This document shows, piece after piece, positions 43,329-52,792 of a stretch of DNA of 64,000 nucleotides (positions are counted from its first letter, which is position 1; each line of letters opens with the position of its first letter). Source of the DNA: Collinsella sp. OM04-5 (GTDB taxonomy: Bacteria > Actinomycetota > Coriobacteriia > Coriobacteriales > Coriobacteriaceae); the NCBI RefSeq assembly GCF_003439125.1, contig NZ_QSUU01000003.1:30253-94252 (forward strand), read 5' to 3'. Below the pieces are notes generated by a model that searched no databases, was not told the origin of the DNA, and saw only the letters and a list, made by a program, of their open reading frames with translations. The position numbers and the translations under genes are program-made.

Positions 43329-43359
43329 CCGTTCAGATAAATCATATGCAGGCAGTCTT

Positions 43360-43420
43360 TCCAAAACCCAACCAAACGCCGACCAAATACTGACCAAATG
43401 CTTGACCACATAGGGCCAAA
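43360..43420. repeat. Phased array of CCAAA repeats upstream of recA
   Basis: NCCAAA-type hexamers start at 43360, 43371, 43382, 43393, 43405 (ACCACA) and 43415, i.e. every 10-12 bp. The array lies about 30-90 bp upstream of the recA -35 box. Confidence 0.7.
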
Positions 43421-43488
43421 TATAAGCAAGGAAGGCGAAAATAAACCTATGACCAGCAAAAACGCTGAATTTGTCAGAGGTCCCTATC

Positions 43489-43519
43489 TCCACAATTAAG
43501 GGGCCCTAAGGCCCCTTAA
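43489..43519 (-). terminator. Terminator of the pgsA-cinA transcript
   Basis: A perfect 10-bp stem (43496-43505 with 43510-43519), loop of 4, lies 8 nt after the cinA stop; on the minus strand it runs into TTAATTG. The T-run is short. The rest of 43270-43495 is the recA upstream region. Confidence 0.7.
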
Positions 43520-43526
43520 AACACGT

Positions 43527-44063
43527 CTATTCCATAGAGTTGAGCACAAGGGCAATGCGTCCCAATGCCTCCGCGACCGCATGGGCACGAACACACGAAC
43601 GGTCGCCCTCATAGTGGCAGCGCACAGAGTCCACGACCGGCACTTCCCCATCAGCCGCGCGATACGCCCAGCCAATATAGAAAGTGCCAGCCGGATCGTC
43701 CTCAGTGCCACCGCCGGGGCCGGCATAACCCGTTGCGCTCACTGCAATATCGCTCTGGTACAGCTCCAGCGAACCCGCCGCCATCTCGCGCGCGGTCTGA
43801 TGCGACACCGCGGTATAGCGGTCGAGCGTCTCCTGATCAACACCCAAAACGCGATGCTTGATCTCATCGCAGTAGGTCACCGCACCGCCACGCAGCACCG
43901 CCGAGGCGCCCGGGATATCGGCAATCGTCGAGGAGATCATACCTGCTGTCAGCGACTCAGCCGTCGAAACCGTCACGCCCCGAGCGCTCGCGCGCTCGAC
44001 AATATCGCGCGCCAGCCCCTCGTTATGTGCGGAAATCTGCTCAAAAGAGTCCGTCATACCCAC
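43527..44063 (-). CDS. CinA C-terminal domain protein (NMN amidohydrolase family)
   Basis: 178 residues, only the PncC-type deamidase domain of CinA; the N-terminal MoaB-like part of long CinA proteins is absent. STAESLTAGMISSTIADIPGAS and SATGYAGPGGG are diagnostic. PncC recycles NMN to NaMN. The order pgsA-cinA-recA is a common Gram-positive linkage. The start is uncertain: GTG here has AGG 5 nt upstream, while an ATG two codons later has 11 nt spacing. Confidence 0.9.
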   Translation of the reverse strand: MGMTDSFEQISAHNEGLARDIVERASARGVTVSTAESLTAGMISSTIADIPGASAVLRGGAVTYCDEIKHRVLGVDQETLDRYTAVSHQTAREMAAGSLELYQSDIAVSATGYAGPGGGTEDDPAGTFYIGWAYRAADGEVPVVDSVRCHYEGDRSCVRAHAVAEALGRIALVLNSME

Positions 44064-44069
44064 TAGGAC

Positions 44070-44708
44070 CTAGACCGAAAAGACGATCTTGCGGCAGTTC
44101 CAGAAGTACTGGGCGCCCGAGATAACGGTCAGGACAACGGCAACGGCGTACAGGAAACGCGACACCGAGTAGATGCCGAGCGTCAGCGCCAGCGGGCCAA
44201 GGTGCAAGCCGGCCATCGCAAAGACGCACAGGTAACCGCAGATGGAGACCATCGTGGTCGCCGTCTTGTACTTGCCGAGCTTATCGGCCGCAACGACAAC
44301 GCCGGCGGCACTAGCGACCATGCGCAGGGCGCTTACCAGCAGCTCGCGGAACAAGATGATGAACACGGACCAAACCGACACGGCACCAAAGTCCAAGAAT
44401 AGCAGCAGGGCCGAGAATACGAGCAGCTTGTCGGCGATGGGGTCCAAGAATTTACCGAAGTCGGTAATCTCGTTGCGCGAGCGCGCCAGGTAGCCGTCAA
44501 CCTTATCGGTGCACGACAGGATGACGTACAGAATGAAGGCAGCGGCGGCGAGCGGGCCGTCGAAGGTGCTCCAATCTGTACCGGCAACACTCGTGTGAGA
44601 AAGCGCCGACACGATCATGAACACCGGGATAAAGACGATGCGAACGCACGTCACGATGTTGGCGGGCGTCCAAACACTCGTCAGTTCCTTATTGCTCTCG
44701 TTTGCCAC
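44070..44708 (-). CDS. pgsA: CDP-diacylglycerol-glycerol-3-phosphate 3-phosphatidyltransferase
   Basis: It makes phosphatidylglycerol phosphate. The CDP-alcohol transferase motif is complete (SCTDKVDGYLARSRNE followed by FGKFLDPIADK). About five to six helices in 212 residues. Linkage with rimO upstream and cinA-recA downstream is the classical pgsA context, which makes this the likely true PgsA of the two family members in the window. Confidence 0.93.
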   Translation of the reverse strand: MANESNKELTSVWTPANIVTCVRIVFIPVFMIVSALSHTSVAGTDWSTFDGPLAAAAFILYVILSCTDKVDGYLARSRNEITDFGKFLDPIADKLLVFSALLLFLDFGAVSVWSVFIILFRELLVSALRMVASAAGVVVAADKLGKYKTATTMVSICGYLCVFAMAGLHLGPLALTLGIYSVSRFLYAVAVVLTVISGAQYFWNCRKIVFSV

Positions 44709-44717
44709 GACGCTCTC

Positions 44718-46067
44718 CTACTCCACAACATGGCCGATAAGCTCATAGCAGAAGCTATCGGTAAACTCGACCGTCAGAATATCGCCCACAGATGCCTCGC
44801 TGGCATCCAGATGCACCGCGCCATCGGAATCAGGCGCCTGGAACCAGGCATGTCCGATCAGCTCGGCGCCGTCTTCGGTCTCTTCGATACCGTCGACAAT
44901 CACCTGGGCGCGCTCGCCCACATGTGCGGCAGTTGCAGCAAAACCGAGCGACTCGGCCAGGTCCATGGCCTCCTGGGCGCGCTCGAGCTTGACCTCTTCG
45001 TCGACCTGGCCCTCCATCTTGGCGGCCAGGCTGCCCTCCTCCTGCGAGTAGGCAAAGACGCTCGTGTAGTCGAAGCCGACGGTGTCCATAAAGTCGATAA
45101 GGTCGCGGAACTCGTCGTCGGTCTCGGTCGGGAAGCCGACCATGGCCGTGGAACGGATCACGATGCCGGGGATGCGCTCACGCAGATCGCGGAACAGGTC
45201 CTCGAGCTCCTGGCGCGAACCAGAACGGCGCATAGCCTTGAGGATGCGCGCGTCGCAGTGCTGCACGGGGATATCGATATAGGGCAGCACCTCGGGCGTA
45301 TCACGAATGGTCTCAATGAGCTCGTCAGTCATGCCCTCGGGCTGCAGGTAGAGCACACGGACCCAGACGTTGTGCGGACGCACGGCCTCGGCGACGGCAC
45401 GCAGCAGCTGCGCCAGATTGCGCGGCGAGCCCTCGGCGACATCCTCGTCAGCAAAGTCGGTGCCCCAAATACCCGTGTCCTGGCCGATCAGCACGATCTC
45501 GCGCACACCGCCGGCAACCAGGTCGCGCACCTCGGAGATAATGCTCTCGGCATTGCGCGAATGATAGCGACCGCGAATATACGGGATCATGCAGAAGCTA
45601 CAGAAGCGGTTGCAGCCATCGGAGATCTTGACGTAGGCGACAGCGCCCTCGACGGTGCGCTTGACCTGCGGAATATAGACGGCAATCTCGCGCTCGACGC
45701 CCAGCACGCCATCGATGACCGCCACGATGCCATCCTCCTCGTCGGCCTTCACAAAGGCAGCGACCTCGGGCAGCTCATCGGGCAGATCGTCGCCATAGCG
45801 CGACGGCACACAGCCGCACATGACGATGGGGCAAGAACGAACGCCGTCCTGAACCTCGTTGGCGAGCTCGAGCGTGGTCTCGATGCTCTCGGACGTTGCG
45901 GAGGCGAGGAACGAGCATGTATTGACGATGGCGATATCGGCATCCTGCGGGTCGAATGCCTCCTCGTAGCCCGCGGCGGTCAAAAGAGAACGCATGCGGT
46001 CGGTGTCAACCTCGTTCTTAGCGCACCCGAGGGTGATGTAGAGCACGGAGCCCAACGGTGTATCCAT
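44718..46067 (-). CDS. rimO: Ribosomal protein S12 methylthiotransferase
   Basis: A radical SAM enzyme that methylthiolates an Asp of ribosomal protein S12. N-terminal cluster cysteines are in LGCAKNEVD, NTCSFLA and GCVPSRY; the radical SAM motif is CNRFCSFC, followed by the RimO-specific IPYIRGRYHSR, and a C-terminal TRAM domain. 449 residues, full length. It is followed by pgsA after 9 nt. Confidence 0.95.
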   Translation of the reverse strand: MDTPLGSVLYITLGCAKNEVDTDRMRSLLTAAGYEEAFDPQDADIAIVNTCSFLASATSESIETTLELANEVQDGVRSCPIVMCGCVPSRYGDDLPDELPEVAAFVKADEEDGIVAVIDGVLGVEREIAVYIPQVKRTVEGAVAYVKISDGCNRFCSFCMIPYIRGRYHSRNAESIISEVRDLVAGGVREIVLIGQDTGIWGTDFADEDVAEGSPRNLAQLLRAVAEAVRPHNVWVRVLYLQPEGMTDELIETIRDTPEVLPYIDIPVQHCDARILKAMRRSGSRQELEDLFRDLRERIPGIVIRSTAMVGFPTETDDEFRDLIDFMDTVGFDYTSVFAYSQEEGSLAAKMEGQVDEEVKLERAQEAMDLAESLGFAATAAHVGERAQVIVDGIEETEDGAELIGHAWFQAPDSDGAVHLDASEASVGDILTVEFTDSFCYELIGHVVE

Positions 46068-46093
46068 GTTGGAGAGCAGTCCTTTCGAATGAA

Positions 46094-46591
46094 TTAGCGG
46101 TAGTTGGTGAACTGCAGCGGCTGACCGTAGTCCTGGTCGCGCAGGAACTGGATCACGGCCTGCAGCGCATCCTTGGAAGCAGAGGAAACACGCAGTTTGT
46201 CGGCCTCAATCGTCACCTTGACCTTGAGCTTCTGATCCTTAATGTCCTTATTGATCTTCTTGGCAGTCGTCTGGTCGATACCCTCGACGATGTGACCGAG
46301 CACGCGCACGGTGCCGCCCGAGGCAGCCTGAGGCGCATCCCAGGACACAGCCTTAAGATCGATGCCACGCTTGATGAGCTTGGAGCTCAGGACATCGATG
46401 ATCTGCTTGGAGACAAAGTCGGCCGGGGCGTTGATCGTAAAGAGTTTGTCGCCCTTCGAAAGCTCGATGGTGGCGCCGGAGTCCTTGAGGTCATAGCGCT
46501 GGGAAATCTCGCGCGTGGTCTGCTGGAAGGCATTGTCGACCTCCTGCATATTGACCTCGGACACGACGTCGAAGCTTGAATCTTTAGCCAT
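46094..46591 (-). CDS. YajQ family nucleotide-binding protein
   Basis: 165 residues. FDVVSEVNMQEVDNAFQQ at the start and VRVSSASKDALQAVIQFLRD-like ending (here LRVSSASKD, then YGQPLQFTNYR) are the family signatures. It folds as two RNP-like domains; some homologues bind cyclic di-GMP. No cyclic di-GMP enzyme is in this window. GAAAGGAAAC upstream. Confidence 0.95.
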   Translation of the reverse strand: MAKDSSFDVVSEVNMQEVDNAFQQTTREISQRYDLKDSGATIELSKGDKLFTINAPADFVSKQIIDVLSSKLIKRGIDLKAVSWDAPQAASGGTVRVLGHIVEGIDQTTAKKINKDIKDQKLKVKVTIEADKLRVSSASKDALQAVIQFLRDQDYGQPLQFTNYR

Positions 46592-46617
46592 GATGTTTCC
46601 TTTCGCGTACGAGCGGC

Positions 46618-48129
46618 CTAGTAGCTATCGTACGAATTGTCGGTAGAATCGGTGGGTGTCTGACCGTCAGTTGCGGTATCGGCGCCATCCGTGGACTGGG
46701 CATCGGTACCGTCGGTGGTATCGGTACCATCGGTGGTGTCGGTACCATCAGAACTTTCACCATTCTCGGAATCAGACGTCTCCTTCTTGGGAACGGTGAT
46801 CGTCACGCGCGCCACGCCCGAGGTCTTGGTATCGTAACGGACCTTTTCACCGTTCTTGGTAACGGTGACATCGGAAGGCTTGGACGTGGTGATCTCGATC
46901 GAGGACTCGGGCGTATACTCCTGCTCAAAGGGGCCAGTCGCCTGGGCGCCATAGACCGACTTGCCGTCGACCTTGACCTCAATCCACGCGGTCTTTCCCT
47001 TGGCAACGGAGACCTTGACCTTCGTGACCTCGCTCTCTTCCTTCTTGGCCGTCGTCTTGGTAGCGTCCGAATCAGTCGACTCATCCGTCGCCTCATCGGT
47101 GTCTTCGTCCTCGTCGACCGTTTCGGTCTTCTTAGAAGACTTCTTAGTCGTCGTCTTGGTGGCAGCGGGCGTCTCGGGCGTGGTCTCGGGCGTCGAAGAT
47201 GCGCAGCCGCGCAGAAGCACCACGATGAGCACAATCAGCAGCAATGCCACGGCGCCGATGCCGGCGTAGACGATACGCGGATCGAGCCCGTTGTTTTGAG
47301 GAGTACGGGATCCGCCGCGTCCACGACCGGAACTGCTGCGGCCGCCTCCCTGAGGCATACGACCGCGATTGCTATCGGAACGGCCGCGATAGCCGCCCTG
47401 GCCCTGAAGGCTGCGCTGACCCGAGCGGGGCGCAAGTTCACCGCGGCCTTGATAGCCACGCTGGCCCGAACGCGGAGCCGAAGAGCGCTGGTCATACGGC
47501 TGTGATTGAGAGCGAAGACGCGGCGTCACCTGCGTGGCATCGGCGTCCGCATAGCCACCGCGAGAGCGTCCGGTAGAGACACCACGGCAACCGCGATCGG
47601 AATAACCACCATCGCCGTAGCCGGCACGAGGGTCACGTGCGACACCGCGGGCAGCGGGGAGTGCGCGCTCCTCGGGCGCCGGCGTGCTGCGAAAACGATC
47701 GCGCTGGGAACGAATCTCCTCGCTCGAGCCCGTTTCGGTAACATAGCCAGCCTGCTGAGGGCGCTGGCCATAACGCGTCGAACGCCCGCCCTGAACCATC
47801 AGGAAGCGGCCGTTGTCGACCGAGGAACGCGAATTGACGTAGCCGGCGGCGTCCTGAAAACGACCGCCCTGCTGCGACGTCTCGCGCTCATATGCCATCA
47901 GATCGTCAAAATAAGCGTTGACGACCTCCCGCGGATTGAGGCCCAAAAAGCGCGCATAGCTCGAAATCATGCCCTGCGCATAGCCGCGCGGAGGCATCGA
48001 TGCAAAATTGCCATTCTCGAAAAACTCGATGATCTGCGGCCTGATTTTGATGGTGTTGGCGACCTGCTGAATGGAAAGGCCCATTCGGCGACGCTGCTCG
48101 AGCAGCATGTCACCAAAGCGTGCAGCCAT
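46618..48129 (-). CDS. rodZ: RodZ-like helix-turn-helix membrane protein with RG-rich linker
   Basis: 503 residues. An N-terminal RodZ-type helix-turn-helix (LLEQRRRMGLSIQQVANTIKIRPQIIEFFENG; residues 8-75) is followed by a ~150-residue disordered linker rich in Arg-Gly, Gln and Ser, one transmembrane helix (about 285-307), an acidic Thr/Lys linker, and an extracellular beta domain (DUF4115-like, VKVSVAKGKTAWIEVKVDGK). The tail is a Thr-Asp-Gly repeat. RodZ links MreB and the cell-wall machinery. It starts one base into the ftsK stop (TGATG). Confidence 0.87.
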   Translation of the reverse strand: MAARFGDMLLEQRRRMGLSIQQVANTIKIRPQIIEFFENGNFASMPPRGYAQGMISSYARFLGLNPREVVNAYFDDLMAYERETSQQGGRFQDAAGYVNSRSSVDNGRFLMVQGGRSTRYGQRPQQAGYVTETGSSEEIRSQRDRFRSTPAPEERALPAARGVARDPRAGYGDGGYSDRGCRGVSTGRSRGGYADADATQVTPRLRSQSQPYDQRSSAPRSGQRGYQGRGELAPRSGQRSLQGQGGYRGRSDSNRGRMPQGGGRSSSGRGRGGSRTPQNNGLDPRIVYAGIGAVALLLIVLIVVLLRGCASSTPETTPETPAATKTTTKKSSKKTETVDEDEDTDEATDESTDSDATKTTAKKEESEVTKVKVSVAKGKTAWIEVKVDGKSVYGAQATGPFEQEYTPESSIEITTSKPSDVTVTKNGEKVRYDTKTSGVARVTITVPKKETSDSENGESSDGTDTTDGTDTTDGTDAQSTDGADTATDGQTPTDSTDNSYDSY

Positions 48130-50909
48130 CAGAATCCTCCAAACTCACGATCTTCACGTGCCATCTCGGCGTCGACGGATTCCAGCGTGGCAAGGCCTTC
48201 TTCATCCAGCAGAACCTCGCGCGGCTTGGAACCGTCGGGCGGTCCGACGACACCCTTTTCTTCCAGCATGTCCATAATACGCCCGGCGCGCGCATAGCCA
48301 ACCTTCAGGCGGCGTTGCAGGCCAGATGTGGAGCCCAGCTGCGATTCCACCACAATATGAGCGGCTTCCCAGATAAGCGGATCGTCGTCCTGAGGCTCGG
48401 CAACGCCGGTTCGCACGATGCCGCCGCCACCTGCCATGGACATGGAGGCAGGTGCCACAGCCGACAGGATCTCCTCATGGTAGTCGGGCTCGCTTTGCGA
48501 CTTAACGAACTCGACAATCTCGTTGATCTCGTCATCCGAAACAAAGCAGCCCTGGATGCGGCGGGGCTTGCCCCAGTCGACCTTTGAGAACAGCATGTCA
48601 CCCAAGCCGGTGAGCTTTTCGGCACCCATCTGGTCAATGATGACGCGGGAGTCGATGCCCGTTGCGACGTTGAAGGCGATACGGTTGGTAATGTTTGCCT
48701 TGATGAGGCCCGTCACCACGTTAGAGCTCGGACGCTGGGTCGCCACGATAAGGTGGATACCGGCGGCACGGCCCAGCTGGGCGATACGCACAATCGAGGC
48801 CTCGACGTCCTTGCCGGCGACCATCATCAGGTCCGAAAGCTCGTCGATGATGATGACCAGGTAGGGCATCTTTTGCGGCGGGTTATCGTAATGCTCAAAC
48901 TCGCCGGCGGCCTGCTTTTCGTTATAGGTCGAGATCTTGCGCACGTTGAGGCGCTCGAAGACCTTCAGGCGGCGCTCCATTTCGGACACCGCCCACTGCA
49001 AGGCGCTCGCGGCCTGCTTGGGCTCGGTCACTACGGGCACGTAAAGATGCGGCAGGCCGTTATAGCCTGCGAGCTCGACGCGCTTGGGGTCGACCATGAT
49101 CAAGCGAACGTCCTCGGGAAGGGCGCGCATGAGCAGGGTCGTGATGATGGAGTTGATCATGACCGACTTACCGGAACCCGTGGTACCGGCGATCAGCAGG
49201 TGGGGCATCTTGGCGAGGTCGGCGACGACCGGCGTGCCCTCGGCGTCGCGGCCGATGGCAAGCTCAAGCGGACCGCCCTTAACATAGGGCAGCACGTCGC
49301 CCAAGTTGACGTTCTGACGCTTGCGATTGGGGATCTCGATACCCACGAGCGAGGTGCCGGGAATCGGGGCAAAGATACGCACGGACTGAGCAGCAAGCGA
49401 CAGCGCGATGTCGTCCTCAAGGCTCGAAATCTTGCTCACGCGCTCACCCTCGCCGGGCTGCAGCTTAAAAGTCGTCACCGTGGGGCCGGCAATCCAGCCG
49501 ACAACGCGAGCGCTACGGCCAAACTCAAGCAGCGTGGACTGCAGCGACTCGGCGGTCTGTTCCAGCTCCTTGTCCGAAGATGCGGCAGAAGCGGACTGAG
49601 GGTTTGCATGCAGGATTTCGAGCGGCGGAAGCTTAAGGCCGTCCTCTTCTTCGCCCTCGTTATCCGCGGGGGCATTGTCCGCTCCCCCATCGCTCGAAGT
49701 AGACGCCTCGGCAGCGCTCGCAACAGACGCATCGGCAACCTTGGGATGCTTGAGGAAATCAGGAATTTGAGGGGCGGCCGAGACGGGATTCACGGCAAAC
49801 GGCGGCTCGGACTCGTCGACCTTGTCCGGATCGTCCTCCATCGAAAGCTGGCCGGTCACCTGGCCGCGCCTGGCATGGCGACGCGGCAGCAAGGTCGTCT
49901 TGGCAGTCTCGATCGGAGCCTCGTCGTCCTCGTCATCGCCCTCGGTAAGCTCAATCTCGCTCTCGGACCAAGACGGGTCGGGTTCACTCGTATTGAGCTT
50001 GGGAGCCGTCTTGCTCTTCTTGGCATGACGGCGCGGCAGCAGCGTCGTCTTGGCGCGCTCGGCCTCCACGGCATCGGACACGTCGACAAACGGATCCTCG
50101 TCCTCGTCGTCATCGTCCAAAACCAGGTCATCATCGTTGCCCATCACCGTGGTCACGGCCATATCGGAGCCCTTTTGACGAAGAATGCTCAGGTGCGGAC
50201 GGGCAACGCCGGGCACCGACAGGGCTTCGTCGTCACCCCACGGACTCGCGTTGACGTCGGCACGACGGCGCTCGGCAAAATCGGCCGCACGGTCGCGGGC
50301 AGAGCGCAAAACGCCGCCCACCGAAAAGCCGATGATGACAAAGCCAACGACGGCCAGACCCAATAGGACCACCATTGCGATAGGCTTACCCAGGGCATTC
50401 TGCAATGCACTCGCAATAAACGCACCGATGTAGCCACCCGAGGCGGACAGGTTTTGCAGCGTGAACATAAGGTCGCACGAGTCGCTCGTACCCGGCACCA
50501 TCAGCGAAAGAATGGAGACGACGGCGATAAAGACCACGGCACCGCCCGCAACAGAGCGCACGTTGAGCGGCGAATCCTCGCCTAAAAAGAGCGTGGCGGC
50601 AAACAGCAAAATGACAATCGGCAGCACGTAGGCGCCCAGACCAAAGCCCAGGTGGTAGAAACCGGCAACCGCAGCCGTAACGGGTGCGGTCGCCGGCGAA
50701 ATCACGGCAATGAAGGACGCAATCGCCAAAACGGCAATGACCACGCCGGCGATATCGCGGTTGGCCGAAGGCTCGACCAGGGGCTCAAAATCGTCGAAGT
50801 CGGCCTCGTGACCTTTATTGGCACGAAGATGGGAACCGGCACCCTTAGCAGATGCCGGTTGGTTGTTGGCTTTATTGCCTTTGGCGTTTTGTGCAGATCC
50901 GCGCGCCAA
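48129..50909 (-). CDS. ftsK: DNA translocase FtsK/SpoIIIE
   Basis: A hexameric motor that moves chromosome ends through the division septum. Four transmembrane helices lie in residues 52-200, an acidic linker in 220-410, then the motor domain with Walker A GTTGSGKS, Walker B LVIIIDELSDLMM, and the C-terminal gamma winged helix (VVESQLGSTSGLQRRLKVGYARAGRIMDMLE). 926 residues. The start is TTG: GGAGG lies 6 nt upstream inside the last codons of rnj, and no ATG fits. The linker contains the 11-residue block AKTTLLPRRHA twice (286-296 and 336-346). Confidence 0.95.
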   Translation of the reverse strand: MARGSAQNAKGNKANNQPASAKGAGSHLRANKGHEADFDDFEPLVEPSANRDIAGVVIAVLAIASFIAVISPATAPVTAAVAGFYHLGFGLGAYVLPIVILLFAATLFLGEDSPLNVRSVAGGAVVFIAVVSILSLMVPGTSDSCDLMFTLQNLSASGGYIGAFIASALQNALGKPIAMVVLLGLAVVGFVIIGFSVGGVLRSARDRAADFAERRRADVNASPWGDDEALSVPGVARPHLSILRQKGSDMAVTTVMGNDDDLVLDDDDEDEDPFVDVSDAVEAERAKTTLLPRRHAKKSKTAPKLNTSEPDPSWSESEIELTEGDDEDDEAPIETAKTTLLPRRHARRGQVTGQLSMEDDPDKVDESEPPFAVNPVSAAPQIPDFLKHPKVADASVASAAEASTSSDGGADNAPADNEGEEEDGLKLPPLEILHANPQSASAASSDKELEQTAESLQSTLLEFGRSARVVGWIAGPTVTTFKLQPGEGERVSKISSLEDDIALSLAAQSVRIFAPIPGTSLVGIEIPNRKRQNVNLGDVLPYVKGGPLELAIGRDAEGTPVVADLAKMPHLLIAGTTGSGKSVMINSIITTLLMRALPEDVRLIMVDPKRVELAGYNGLPHLYVPVVTEPKQAASALQWAVSEMERRLKVFERLNVRKISTYNEKQAAGEFEHYDNPPQKMPYLVIIIDELSDLMMVAGKDVEASIVRIAQLGRAAGIHLIVATQRPSSNVVTGLIKANITNRIAFNVATGIDSRVIIDQMGAEKLTGLGDMLFSKVDWGKPRRIQGCFVSDDEINEIVEFVKSQSEPDYHEEILSAVAPASMSMAGGGGIVRTGVAEPQDDDPLIWEAAHIVVESQLGSTSGLQRRLKVGYARAGRIMDMLEEKGVVGPPDGSKPREVLLDEEGLATLESVDAEMAREDREFGGF

Positions 50910-50910
50910 A

Positions 50911-52581
50911 CTAAACCTCCATGACGACCGGGATGATCATCGGACGAGTGCGCGTACGGCTCCAGATAAAGTTAGAGAGTGAGTCGCGCACGGCCTTGCG
51001 AATGGCATCGGAACCGCTGCTCGTAAAGCTGAACTTGCCCTTCTCGATCGTCTTCATGATGGACGCGGAGGCATCCTCAGAGAACTGGTCGTCGATGGCA
51101 AACGAGACGCCGCGGCCCGAGAACTCGATGGCCTCGATCTTCTTGTGTTTAAGCGAGACGATGGCAACAGCGGTAACCATACCGTCATTGGCGAGCTTCT
51201 GACGATCGCGCAAGACGATGGGGTCGGTATCGCCGATACGAAGGCCGTCGACGTAGACGACGCCGGACTCGACGGGCGTACCGCGCTTGACGATACCGCC
51301 GCGCATCTCGAGCGTGTCGCCGTTATCGAGGATAAAGATATGATCGTCCTTGATGCCCATCTTGCGGGCAAGCTGGGCATGGGCGCGCAGATGCACGGCC
51401 TCACCGTGAACCGGCATAAAGTACGTGGGCTTGGCCATGGCCATCAGGAGCTTGAGCTCCTCCTGGCTACCGTGGCCCGAGACGTGGACAAGAGCGCGGT
51501 TCTTATCCCACACGTCGCAGCCGAGCTTGGCCAGGCTGTTGACGACCTGCTGGACGGCTTTCTCGTTGCCGGGAACGGGAGTTGCCGAGAGGATGACGGT
51601 ATCGCCCTCGTGGATAGAGAGCGTCTTGTGCTCGCCATTGGCCATGCGGGACAGGGCCGACAGCGGCTCGCCCTGCGAACCGGTGCACATGACGACGATC
51701 TTGTCGTCGGGCAGGTTATCGATATCGAAGGCATCGATGATATCGGCATCGTCGATGTTGAGGTAGCCCAGCTCGCGCGCGACGCGGGTGTTGGTGAGCA
51801 TGGAACGACCGGTCACAACGACCTTACGACCGCACTTGCGGGCGGCATCGCAGATCTGCTGCAAACGATGGATATGGCTCGAGAACGAAGCGACGAACAC
51901 GCGACCCAGGGCGTTCTTGATGGCATGTAGCAGGTTGGGACCAACCTCGGCCTCGGACTTGGTAAAGCCGGGAACCGTGGCATTGGTGGAGTCGGACAGC
52001 AACAGGTCGATGCCCTGCTTGGCAAAGCGGCTGATAGCGGCATAGTCGGGCGTGACGCCGTCGATGGGCGTCTGGTCGAGCTTAAAGTCGCCGGTGTGCA
52101 TAACGGTGCCCTGATTGGTGCGGATGAACACGCCCAGAGCGCCGGGGATGGAGTGCGTCATCGAGAAGAAGTCGAGCGAGATGCCGCCGAGGTTGACATG
52201 GCTGCCGCCCTTGACCTCGCGGAACTTGGGTGCGCGGATGCGGAACTCAGAAAGCTTACCCTCGATAAAGCCAAGCGTCAGCTTGCTCGAAAAGATGGGC
52301 ACCTTGTTGTTGAGGTCCTGCAGCAGATACGGAAGCGAACCGGTGTGGTCCTCGTGGCCGTGGGTGACGACGATACCGCGGAGCTTTTCCTCGTTCTCCA
52401 AAACATAGGTGTAGTCGGGAAGCACCAGGTCGATACCGGGCTGGGAGTCATCCGGGAACATGAGGCCGGCGTCGACGAGCACCATGTCGTCGCCGCACTC
52501 GAAGACCGTCATGTTCTTGCCGATGCCGTCAAGGCCGCCGAGCGGGATGATCTTCAAGGGAGATGATTTTTTAGCTGCCAT
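50911..52581 (-). CDS. rnj: Ribonuclease J
   Basis: A metallo-beta-lactamase-fold exo/endoribonuclease for mRNA turnover and rRNA maturation. The metal motif is THGHEDHTGSLPYLL, and LLSDSTNA, VSGHGSQEELK and FMPVHGEAVHLRAHA belong to the beta-CASP fold. 556 residues, full length. The ribosome binding site is weak (GAAAGGAAAC is 14 nt away). ftsK starts 1 nt after its stop. With rny and pnp, three main RNA-decay enzymes are encoded in the window. Confidence 0.95.
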   Translation of the reverse strand: MAAKKSSPLKIIPLGGLDGIGKNMTVFECGDDMVLVDAGLMFPDDSQPGIDLVLPDYTYVLENEEKLRGIVVTHGHEDHTGSLPYLLQDLNNKVPIFSSKLTLGFIEGKLSEFRIRAPKFREVKGGSHVNLGGISLDFFSMTHSIPGALGVFIRTNQGTVMHTGDFKLDQTPIDGVTPDYAAISRFAKQGIDLLLSDSTNATVPGFTKSEAEVGPNLLHAIKNALGRVFVASFSSHIHRLQQICDAARKCGRKVVVTGRSMLTNTRVARELGYLNIDDADIIDAFDIDNLPDDKIVVMCTGSQGEPLSALSRMANGEHKTLSIHEGDTVILSATPVPGNEKAVQQVVNSLAKLGCDVWDKNRALVHVSGHGSQEELKLLMAMAKPTYFMPVHGEAVHLRAHAQLARKMGIKDDHIFILDNGDTLEMRGGIVKRGTPVESGVVYVDGLRIGDTDPIVLRDRQKLANDGMVTAVAIVSLKHKKIEAIEFSGRGVSFAIDDQFSEDASASIMKTIEKGKFSFTSSGSDAIRKAVRDSLSNFIWSRTRTRPMIIPVVMEV

Positions 52582-52792
52582 AGGTTAGTGTTGTTTCCTT
52601 TCTTCGAAACGGGTCTGAAACAACCGACGGGGCGCTTCTGGCAAACCGACCGTCGGGAACGTACAAATATGCATCGCAGAGTCGATGCAATAACCACAGT
52701 ATGATACCCATTTGCACAACAACAGACCACCCATGCATCAAAGCCCCATCTGAACTGGTCTATCCCGCCGGTTTCCCGTGGGGCGGGCGCTG

